Of a stretch of 12,618 nt of DNA, positions 1 through 6,097 are shown piece after piece. The stretch lies in the NCBI RefSeq assembly GCF_937976265.1, contig NZ_CALJRX010000033.1, positions 1-12,618 of the forward strand, in the 5' to 3' direction. Source of the stretch: an uncultured Haemophilus sp. GTDB lineage: Bacteria; Pseudomonadota; Gammaproteobacteria; Enterobacterales; Pasteurellaceae. A program made the translations under genes and the position numbers. Numbering within the stretch: the first letter of the stretch is position 1; the number at the start of each line of letters is the position of its first letter. The notes under the pieces are model-generated. The model was not told the origin of the DNA, made no database searches, and was given only the letters and a program-made list of their open reading frames with translations.

Positions 1-2260
1 ATTCTTGGGGATGACTGTTGGAGTGAATATCCCAGGTTTACCGCCTGAAGCAAAACGCGAAGCGTATGCGGCCGATATTACCTATGCGACAAACAGCGAG
101 CTAGGTTTCGATTACCTTCGTGATAACTTAGCGCATTCCAAAGAAGAGCGTTTCCAACGTCATTTAGGCTATGCCTTAGTGGATGAGGTGGACTCAATCT
201 TAATCGATGAAGCACGTACGCCGTTGATTATTTCGGGGCAAGCAGAGGACAGTTCTGAGCTTTATATTGCGGTAAATAAATTAATTCCGAATTTAATTAA
301 GCAAGAAAAAGAAGATACGGCAGAATATACCGGTGAAGGCGATTACACTCTAGATCTTAAAACCAAACAAGCGTACTTAACTGAACGCGGTCAAGAGAAA
401 GTAGAAGAGTGGTTAATCGCACAAGGTTTAATGCCAGAAGGTGATTCACTTTATTCACCTGCGCGTATTGTGTTGTTACACCACGTTATGGCGGCATTAC
501 GTGCGAACACCTTATTTGAGCGCGATGTAGACTATATCGTGAAAGATGGCGAAGTTGTGATCGTCGATGAGCACACAGGTCGTACTATGGCGGGTCGTCG
601 TTGGTCTGATGGTTTACACCAAGCGATCGAAGCGAAAGAAGGGGTGGAAATTAAGAGCGAAAACCAAACTGTTGCCTCTATTTCTTACCAAAACTACTTC
701 CGTCTTTATGACAAATTAGCGGGTATGACAGGTACAGCAGATACCGAAGCCTTTGAATTCCAACAAATTTATGGTTTAGAAACTGTCGTCATCCCAACAA
801 ACCGCCCAATGATTCGTGATGACCGTACGGACGTCATGTTTGAGAATGAAGAATACAAATTCAATGCGATTATTGAAGATATCAAAGACTGCGTCGCTCG
901 TAATCAACCGGTTCTTGTGGGTACCGTATCAGTTGAAAAATCAGAAATGCTTTCTCAAGCGTTAGATAAAGCGGGCATCAAACACAATGTGTTGAATGCA
1001 AAATTCCACGCACAAGAAGCGGAAATCGTTGCTGAAGCCGGGGCGCCAGGTGCAGTAACCATTGCAACCAATATGGCCGGTCGTGGTACCGATATTATCC
1101 TAGGCGGTAACTGGAAAGCTCAAGTAGCAAAATTGGATAATCCAACACCAGAGCAAATTGAGGCAATCAAAGCTGAGTGGGAGAAAAATCACGAGATCGT
1201 GATGCAAGCCGGTGGTTTACATATTATCGGGACAGAGCGCCACGAATCCCGTCGTATTGATAACCAGTTACGTGGTCGTTCAGGTCGTCAAGGCGACCCA
1301 GGTTCTTCACGTTTCTACCTTTCTTTAGAAGATGGCTTAATGCGCATTTATCTGAATGAAGGTAAATTAAATATGATGCGTAAAGCCTTCACTCAACCAG
1401 GCGAAGCGATGGAGTCTAAGCTGCTTGCTAAAGTGATCGCATCGGCGCAAGCGAAAGTAGAAGCCTTCCACTTTGATGGTCGTAAAAACTTGCTTGAATA
1501 TGATGATGTGGCGAACGACCAACGTCATGCGATTTACGAACAACGTAATTACTTGCTCGATAATGATGATATTTCAGAGACTATCAAAGCAATCCGCAGC
1601 GATGTATTTAACAATGTGATTGACCAATATATTCCACCACAATCGTTGGAAGAACAATGGGATATTAAAGGCTTAGAAGAGCGTTTAGCGCAAGAGTTTG
1701 GCCTTGAGTTACCAATTGAACATTGGTTAGAAGAAAATAATAATCTTCACGAAGAAAACTTGCGTGAGCGTATTATTCAAGAAGCGGAAGATGAATACAA
1801 AGCGAAAGAAGCGCTTGCGGGTGAAGAAACCATGCGTCATTTCGAAAAAGGCGTGATGTTACAAACCCTTGATGAGCTTTGGAAAGAGCACTTGGCTGCA
1901 ATGGATTATTTACGTCAAGGTATCCATTTACGTGGTTATGCGCAAAAAGATCCAAAACAAGAGTACAAAAAAGAATCTTTCCGTATGTTTACTGAAATGT
2001 TGGATTCTTTAAAACATCATGTGATTACCACGCTTACTCGTGTGAAAGTGCGTACACAGGAAGAGATTGAAGAAGCAGAACGTGCACGTCAGGAAATGGC
2101 TGAGCGTGAAGCATTAACACATCAACCTGTAGATGAAAATACCGAGCAAGCTCAAAGTGAGGACTATTCAGATCGCCATATTGGACGTAATGAACCTTGT
2201 CCTTGTGGGTCAGGTAAAAAATACAAGCATTGTCACGGCAGTAAAGCCCGATATGCTTAG
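1..2260 (+). CDS. secA: Preprotein translocase ATPase SecA, 5'-truncated by window edge
   Basis: SecA is the cytosolic ATPase that drives unfolded preproteins through SecYEG in the inner membrane. The reading frame is open from the first full codon at base 2 (F-L-G-M-T-V-G), so the gene began before the window; about 150 N-terminal residues, including the Walker A region, are missing when compared with the roughly 900-residue family from memory. Visible marks are the Walker B DEVD (bases about 182-193) followed by SILIDEARTPL, the DEHTGR segment, MTGTADTEAFEF, the ATNMAGRGTDI helicase motif, and QLRGRSGRQGD. The C-terminal zinc motif C-x-C-x8-C-H lies just before the end (CPCGSGKKYKHCH) and is the site that binds SecB and phospholipid. 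The frame is intact to the TAG stop. mutT follows on the same strand, the order also found in E. coli. Nothing suggests truncation or transfer. Confidence 0.98.
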   Translation, partial: FLGMTVGVNIPGLPPEAKREAYAADITYATNSELGFDYLRDNLAHSKEERFQRHLGYALVDEVDSILIDEARTPLIISGQAEDSSELYIAVNKLIPNLIKQEKEDTAEYTGEGDYTLDLKTKQAYLTERGQEKVEEWLIAQGLMPEGDSLYSPARIVLLHHVMAALRANTLFERDVDYIVKDGEVVIVDEHTGRTMAGRRWSDGLHQAIEAKEGVEIKSENQTVASISYQNYFRLYDKLAGMTGTADTEAFEFQQIYGLETVVIPTNRPMIRDDRTDVMFENEEYKFNAIIEDIKDCVARNQPVLVGTVSVEKSEMLSQALDKAGIKHNVLNAKFHAQEAEIVAEAGAPGAVTIATNMAGRGTDIILGGNWKAQVAKLDNPTPEQIEAIKAEWEKNHEIVMQAGGLHIIGTERHESRRIDNQLRGRSGRQGDPGSSRFYLSLEDGLMRIYLNEGKLNMMRKAFTQPGEAMESKLLAKVIASAQAKVEAFHFDGRKNLLEYDDVANDQRHAIYEQRNYLLDNDDISETIKAIRSDVFNNVIDQYIPPQSLEEQWDIKGLEERLAQEFGLELPIEHWLEENNNLHEENLRERIIQEAEDEYKAKEALAGEETMRHFEKGVMLQTLDELWKEHLAAMDYLRQGIHLRGYAQKDPKQEYKKESFRMFTEMLDSLKHHVITTLTRVKVRTQEEIEEAERARQEMAEREALTHQPVDENTEQAQSEDYSDRHIGRNEPCPCGSGKKYKHCHGSKARYA

Positions 2261-2267
2261 TTAAGGA

Positions 2268-2323
2268 AAAGAGCGGTTAAATTTTTGCGTGTTTTAAAAC
2301 ACCGCTAAAAATGACCGCTCTTT
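2268..2323 (+). terminator. Inverted repeat after secA built from two variant uptake sequences
   Basis: AAAGAGCGGT at 2268-2277 is perfectly complementary to ACCGCTCTTT at 2314-2323. The interior contains a second perfect palindrome, GTGTTTTAAAACAC at 2289-2302, flanked by complementary ATTTTT (2281-2286) and AAAAAT (2307-2312), so a long nested hairpin can form. It starts 7 bases after the secA stop and is followed by an interrupted T run (TTTCTACTTTT), so termination of secA transcripts is plausible but probably leaky, with some read-through into mutT. Each arm is an uptake-sequence core with one change (AAGAGCGGT). Confidence 0.6.
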
Positions 2324-2347
2324 CTACTTTTGAGATAAGGAAAAACA

Positions 2348-2752
2348 ATGAGTAAGCCTATCATTCAAGTTGCAGCAGGGATTATTCGTAATGAATTTGG
2401 GCAGCTATATTTGACCCAGCGTTTAGAAGGGCAAGATTTTGCGCAGGCATTAGAATTTCCAGGCGGCAAAGTTGATGCAGGTGAAACCCCTGAAGAAGCC
2501 TTAAAAAGAGAATTGGAAGAAGAGATTGGCATTCATATTTTAAATGCTGAACTGTACGAACGTTTTCAATTTGAATATCCAACCAAAATTTTAGATTTTA
2601 GTTTTTATTTGGTCACTGAATGGATCGGCGAGCCTTTTGGACGAGAAGGCCAAGAAGGTTTTTGGCTTGAACAACGTGAGCTTGATGCAGGGCAATTCCC
2701 GCCAGCCAATTTAAAGCTGATTCAGCGTTTAGTGGCTGAAAGTGTCAAATAA
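2348..2752 (+). CDS. mutT: 8-oxo-dGTP diphosphatase MutT (Nudix hydrolase)
   Basis: MutT hydrolyses 8-oxo-dGTP to the monophosphate, which removes an oxidised precursor that would cause A:T to C:G transversions. The 134-residue product is close to the usual length of about 130. The full Nudix box G-x5-E-x7-R-E-U-x-E-E-x-G-U runs from G40 to I62 (GKVDAGE...RELEEEIGI), which supplies the metal-binding glutamates. N121 in FPPANLKL corresponds to the asparagine that recognises 8-oxoguanine in E. coli MutT (N119), so true MutT activity is likely rather than a generic Nudix function. The ATG at 2348 has an AAGGA Shine-Dalgarno at 2337-2341, six bases upstream. It sits 87 bases after secA on the same strand, a conserved secA-mutT pairing, and probably relies partly on read-through. 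Confidence 0.96.
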   Translation: MSKPIIQVAAGIIRNEFGQLYLTQRLEGQDFAQALEFPGGKVDAGETPEEALKRELEEEIGIHILNAELYERFQFEYPTKILDFSFYLVTEWIGEPFGREGQEGFWLEQRELDAGQFPPANLKLIQRLVAESVK

Positions 2753-2774
2753 CATTTAATCAAATTTATTTATT

Positions 2775-4439
2775 ATGATTCCAAGTATTTTTCTGAGTTT
2801 ATTTTTTATTGCGACGGTGATTTTTATCGTCAATTCGCACTATCGTTGGACATATTTTTTTGCGATTGCATTATTCGTTTTATTGTTTAGCTCAATGTTT
2901 GCGATAACCGGTCAATGGCAACGCGGATTGAATTTTGCGTCCGTGCTTTTTGTGGTGTTGATGCTATTCCATCGAATGAAAATTCATTACTACAAACAAC
3001 CTTTACTCATTTCAGATTTTTGGCTCGTGACAGACTGGCGAAATTGGGAAACTCTTTTACATTATAAAGGCGCTATTTTTGGTGTGTTGGGGCTATTAGG
3101 TCTGTTGGGTTATGCTATCTTCGGTTGGTCAGATGTAGAAAGTGCCTCAACTGGATTTCGTGTATTTGCAGCGATACTCGCTGCAACGAGCTTTGGTCTA
3201 ATGTGGCATTATTCTAAAGATCCGGATGCGACAAAAGTCTGGCTGGATTCATTGCCGGATGATGGCCGAGATGTTTTCTTAAACCTGCCTATGTCTTGTC
3301 GTGGCGTATTCTTTAAAGTGCCAGAATTTGAAGGTAATAGTCAAAAATTTAAAGAAAAAATGACCGCACTTTTAAGTGAAAAAGCTGAGAGTAAAACTGA
3401 AAGTGCAGAAAAGCCAGACATAGTGGTGTGTCTACAAGAATCAACCTTGAATCCCCATCAATTTGATTTTGATGCAGAAACCATTCCACCATTTTCAATG
3501 TTTAATAAGCAAGAAGATACCGTATTTGTGAGTCCATTGCGTGTACATACGGTGGGCGGCGCAACGTGGAAATCTGAATTTGCTTTCCTTGCAGGGGTGC
3601 CTTCAACCGATTTTGGTGCTTTAGCAAGTGGGGTGTTTTATTCCGTTGTCCCACACTTACAGACAGGGTTTATTAAAAACCTTCGTGAGCAAGGCTATTT
3701 TTGTGTGGCATTATCGCCTTTTACGAAAGGTAACTACAACGCAAAACCTGCTTATGACCACTTTGGTTTCGATTTGATGTTGCAACCACAAGATTTAGGC
3801 TATCCCGCATCAATCAGCAAAAATCTCTGGGATATTAGCAGTGAAGAGATGATGTATTACACCAAACTGATTTTGCAGAAACAGCATCCATCATTGGAAA
3901 ATGTGAAACAGCCGATGTTTGTTTATGTGCTCACGATGAAAGAGCACGGCCCTTACAACACGAATATGTCAAACCATTTTAATTTGGCGAGTAAGCGTTT
4001 AGGGGGGAAAGCGATTTCTTGCTTGAACGATTATATTGATCGCATTGATAGCCTTAATGAGGCAATCGAAGGCCTGAATGATTATTTAAAATCGCGTGCA
4101 ACACCTTATGTATTCGGTTATTTTGGTGATCACCAAGTCGCTTTTGATAATCAGCTTCCACCGAAAAAAGGTAATTTTACGAATCCAGATTATGTGACTC
4201 AATTTGTAGTTCGAACTAATCGTAAGACTGACTTTGTTCAACAGCAAGATTTCTTAGATTTAGCCTTTGTGGGTGGCGTATTACTTGATGTGGCAGGTTT
4301 ATCACCGAAAGATGACTTTATGCGAGCAAATATCGCGATGCGTCAATTAAGCCAAGGTAAGCTCGAAGATGCAGCGGATATGGATTTAGTGAATAGCTAT
4401 CGAAATTATCTGTATCAAGATTTAAAAATTGCGCAATAA
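2775..4439 (+). CDS. Membrane sulfatase-family protein (LtaS/OpgB-like phosphotransferase), substrate unknown
   Basis: The 554-residue product has about five hydrophobic helices in its first 145 residues (roughly 3-20, 25-45, 53-66, 98-117, 127-144), then a soluble domain from about 213 to the end. That five-helix plus extracytoplasmic-domain plan is the one of lipoteichoic acid synthase and related phosphoglycerol or phosphoethanolamine transferases of the alkaline phosphatase/sulfatase superfamily. Catalytic-type residues by position and context are E222 (CLQES, metal), T264 (GGATWKSE, nucleophile), H391 (MKEHGPY) and D452-H453 (GDHQ, metal). A threonine nucleophile rather than cysteine argues for a phosphotransferase, not a true sulfatase. 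Likely acceptors in a Gram-negative are LPS, glycan or a periplasmic glucan; I cannot say which. The start is the only in-frame ATG near the N-terminus, with an in-frame stop at 2757-2759, and it lacks a Shine-Dalgarno. It starts 22 bases after mutT and is probably co-transcribed with it. An uptake sequence lies inside it at 3363. Confidence 0.9.
   Translation: MIPSIFLSLFFIATVIFIVNSHYRWTYFFAIALFVLLFSSMFAITGQWQRGLNFASVLFVVLMLFHRMKIHYYKQPLLISDFWLVTDWRNWETLLHYKGAIFGVLGLLGLLGYAIFGWSDVESASTGFRVFAAILAATSFGLMWHYSKDPDATKVWLDSLPDDGRDVFLNLPMSCRGVFFKVPEFEGNSQKFKEKMTALLSEKAESKTESAEKPDIVVCLQESTLNPHQFDFDAETIPPFSMFNKQEDTVFVSPLRVHTVGGATWKSEFAFLAGVPSTDFGALASGVFYSVVPHLQTGFIKNLREQGYFCVALSPFTKGNYNAKPAYDHFGFDLMLQPQDLGYPASISKNLWDISSEEMMYYTKLILQKQHPSLENVKQPMFVYVLTMKEHGPYNTNMSNHFNLASKRLGGKAISCLNDYIDRIDSLNEAIEGLNDYLKSRATPYVFGYFGDHQVAFDNQLPPKKGNFTNPDYVTQFVVRTNRKTDFVQQQDFLDLAFVGGVLLDVAGLSPKDDFMRANIAMRQLSQGKLEDAADMDLVNSYRNYLYQDLKIAQ
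3363..3371 (-). repeat. DNA uptake signal sequence core
   Basis: Exact ACCGCACTT, the complement of the Haemophilus uptake core AAGTGCGGT. It lies within the sulfatase-family gene, where it is read as Thr-Ala-Leu (M-T-A-L-L, around residues 196-200) in the linker before the catalytic domain. Confidence 0.93.
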
Positions 4440-4440
4440 T

Positions 4441-4470
4441 AAAAAATCTCGGTTAACGCCGAGATTTTTT
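4441..4470. terminator. Bidirectional intrinsic terminator between converging genes
   Basis: AAAAAATCTCGG (4441-4452) pairs perfectly with CCGAGATTTTTT (4459-4470) around a 6-base loop. The stem has a GC-rich top and an A run on one side and T run on the other, so it can end transcripts in both directions. It begins 2 bases after the stop of the plus-strand sulfatase-family gene. Its last base is also the last base of the minus-strand holA stop codon, so the two converging operons share one very compact terminator. Confidence 0.93.
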
Positions 4471-5507
4471 TATAAGCAAAATTTAACCGATAAGTCTGCC
4501 AATTTTACCCACACGTCTTGACCATATTCTTGCTTGGTTGTGCGCTCAATATCCGCCAATTCTTGCAAAATTTCAAAGAGTTTTTGATAGGTGAGTCGCT
4601 GTATTGCCGCTGTGTAAAGAGGACGACGACTTTGCCAAATTTTGAGACGGTCAAAATCTGCTTTGAGTGTCTGTGTTGGCAAACTCGTTTGAAGAGATGG
4701 ATTACGTAGCTGTGGTTTTGTTAATTCTAACAACGTGAGCAGTTCACGCTGTAAAGTACGCAATAAAATAACTGGCTGCACATCTTCAGCTTGTAAACCT
4801 CGCAAAATTCGCTTTGAGCGATTTGCCTTGCCTGATAACAATGCATCAATCCATTGGAAAGGGGTAAAGACAGAAGATTGCTCTACGACGGATTTAACGC
4901 GGTTATACGTGAGTTTGTGATCAGGATAAAGCAAATCTAAAAGCTGTAATGCTTGTTTCAATGCCAGTAGATTATTTTCATAGCTGTAACAAAGTAGTTG
5001 AATGGCTTCCTCATCCGCTGATAATCCCATGTTTTTTGTACGATGCTTCACCCAACGAGAAAGTTGTTCTGAATTCGGTGTTTGGCAATTAACAATAACA
5101 GCTTGCGGATCAAGTTGATTTGCCTGAATAAACCACTCTTGTTTTTCGGCTACTTTAGACAATTTAGGCAAGGTGAGAACAAGCAAGCTATCTTCATTTA
5201 ATCCACTGATAAATTGCTGAAGGTTTTTCTGCAAAAGTGCGGTCAAATTTTCGGGTAAATTCAGAATGAAAATTTGCTTATTAAAGAAGAGCCCCATAGA
5301 TTGGCTGGTCTCAATTAATGCAGACCAGTCAGTATTAGTATCTATGGTGATTTGATTTTTTTCATCAAAACCTTGAAGCAGGGCGGCTTGATGAATGAGA
5401 TCTTCACTTTCACTGAGCAACAGGGGATCTGTCCCAACCAAAAAATAGACTTTCGCTAAATGGCTGTTCAGGTTAGAGGCCAGTTGCTCAGGAAAAATGC
5501 GGTTCAT
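4470..5507 (-). CDS. holA: DNA polymerase III subunit delta
   Basis: Delta is the subunit of the clamp-loader complex that opens the beta sliding clamp during chromosomal replication. The 345-residue length matches E. coli HolA (343). The N-terminal part has VYFLVGTDPLLLSESEDLI, and the clamp-contacting Leu73-Phe74 pair in SMGLFFNKQIFIL lies at the same positions as in E. coli. The C-terminal part (SVFTPFQWIDALLSGKANRSKRILRGL then LRTLQRELLTLLEL) is the typical delta helical region. The ATG at 5507-5505 shares one base with the lptE stop (TAATG), and AAGGA just upstream lies inside the end of lptE, so translation is probably coupled. In E. coli nadD follows holA; here the operon ends at holA with a terminator. 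An uptake sequence at 5235 is read as Thr-Ala-Leu-Leu. Confidence 0.95.
   Translation of the reverse strand: MNRIFPEQLASNLNSHLAKVYFLVGTDPLLLSESEDLIHQAALLQGFDEKNQITIDTNTDWSALIETSQSMGLFFNKQIFILNLPENLTALLQKNLQQFISGLNEDSLLVLTLPKLSKVAEKQEWFIQANQLDPQAVIVNCQTPNSEQLSRWVKHRTKNMGLSADEEAIQLLCYSYENNLLALKQALQLLDLLYPDHKLTYNRVKSVVEQSSVFTPFQWIDALLSGKANRSKRILRGLQAEDVQPVILLRTLQRELLTLLELTKPQLRNPSLQTSLPTQTLKADFDRLKIWQSRRPLYTAAIQRLTYQKLFEILQELADIERTTKQEYGQDVWVKLADLSVKFCL
5235..5243 (+). repeat. DNA uptake signal sequence core
   Basis: Exact AAGTGCGGT followed by the AT-rich extension expected of the extended signal (CAAATTTT). It lies within holA, whose opposite-strand reading gives Thr-Ala-Leu-Leu. Confidence 0.93.
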
Positions 5508-6010
5508 TATTTTCCTTGAACTTGATGTTGCAAGGCCGCCATTTTATTAATTAATTGGCGAGCCGCTTGTTCACGCATATCATTCCAAATTACATCGCGC
5601 TCAGCTGATTTTGCTAATGCAGCACGTGAGTTATCAAAGAAAGTGCGGTTGATTTTTGCAGAGATTGGATAGGTTTCCCCATTTGCTAAACGCACGCTAG
5701 CCTCAACATCAAGGGTCAATACTTTTTCTGCTTCTCGGCCTCGTTTAAAGACTGACACCACTGTATCGCTTGAAGTCTGTTTATTTAAACGCAACACTGG
5801 CACACCTTGTTTTGCAGGAACAAGGTTTACGTTGTTGTTAAGCAGTTGCTTACGTATTGCCATTGACATTCCACTGTATGGGTCGCTACTCTCAAGGGCC
5901 ATTGTTTTTAATTCCGCAGGAACAGCCGCACCATTATCGAAGTGCCAACCACAAGCAGTTAAAAAGGCAGTTGCCCCAACTAAGCAGATCGTTTTGATTG
6001 ATTTCATCAT
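5507..6010 (-). CDS. lptE: LPS-assembly lipoprotein LptE
   Basis: LptE is the outer-membrane lipoprotein that plugs the LptD barrel and helps insert LPS into the outer leaflet. The product is 167 residues, somewhat shorter than E. coli LptE (193). It begins with a lipoprotein signal peptide: two lysine-containing N-terminal residues, a hydrophobic stretch, then lipobox LTAC with C20 as the lipidated residue. Glycine at +2 (no aspartate) predicts sorting to the outer membrane. CGWHF after the cysteine and AIRKQLLNNNVNL are typical of the family. Two adjacent ATG codons are possible; the first (6010-6008) has AGG eight bases upstream and is preferred. It sits between leuS and holA, the same order as in E. 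coli, which strongly supports the name despite weak overall sequence conservation in this family. Its Shine-Dalgarno lies inside an extended uptake sequence. Confidence 0.92.
   Translation of the reverse strand: MMKSIKTICLVGATAFLTACGWHFDNGAAVPAELKTMALESSDPYSGMSMAIRKQLLNNNVNLVPAKQGVPVLRLNKQTSSDTVVSVFKRGREAEKVLTLDVEASVRLANGETYPISAKINRTFFDNSRAALAKSAERDVIWNDMREQAARQLINKMAALQHQVQGK
5642..5650 (+). repeat. DNA uptake signal sequence core
   Basis: Exact AAGTGCGGT inside lptE. On the coding strand it is read in a different frame from the copies in holA and leuS, as Arg-Thr-Phe (NRTFFDN). Confidence 0.93.
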
Positions 6011-6040
6011 AAAAATTACCTGTAAAATTCACCGCACTTT
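6011..6040 (-). promoter_or_regulatory. lptE Shine-Dalgarno embedded in an extended uptake sequence
   Basis: Reading the minus strand towards lptE, the parts are the uptake core AAAGTGCGGT (6040-6031), AT block GAATTTTA (6030-6023), spacer CAGGTA (6022-6017) and AT block ATTTTT (6016-6011), then ATG. This fits the extended Haemophilus signal (core, nRW6, six free bases, RW block), and the ribosome binding site AGG occupies the six free bases. The uptake core itself is 6031-6039. Confidence 0.85.
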
Positions 6041-6086
6041 ATTTTGGTTAAGAGTCGTTTATGCAACGCTTGGAATAAAATGCGGT
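6031..6086. repeat. Inverted pair of uptake sequence and near-uptake sequence after leuS
   Basis: ACCGCACTTTATT (6031-6043) and AATAAAATGCGGT (6074-6086) are complementary over 13 positions with one mismatch, around a 30-base loop. The right arm is an uptake core with one change (AAATGCGGT). The hairpin starts 11 bases after the leuS stop on the minus strand and is followed by GAATTTTA. It could slow or partly end leuS transcription ahead of lptE, or simply reflect paired uptake sites. Confidence 0.6.
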
Positions 6087-6097
6087 TATTTTATGGA

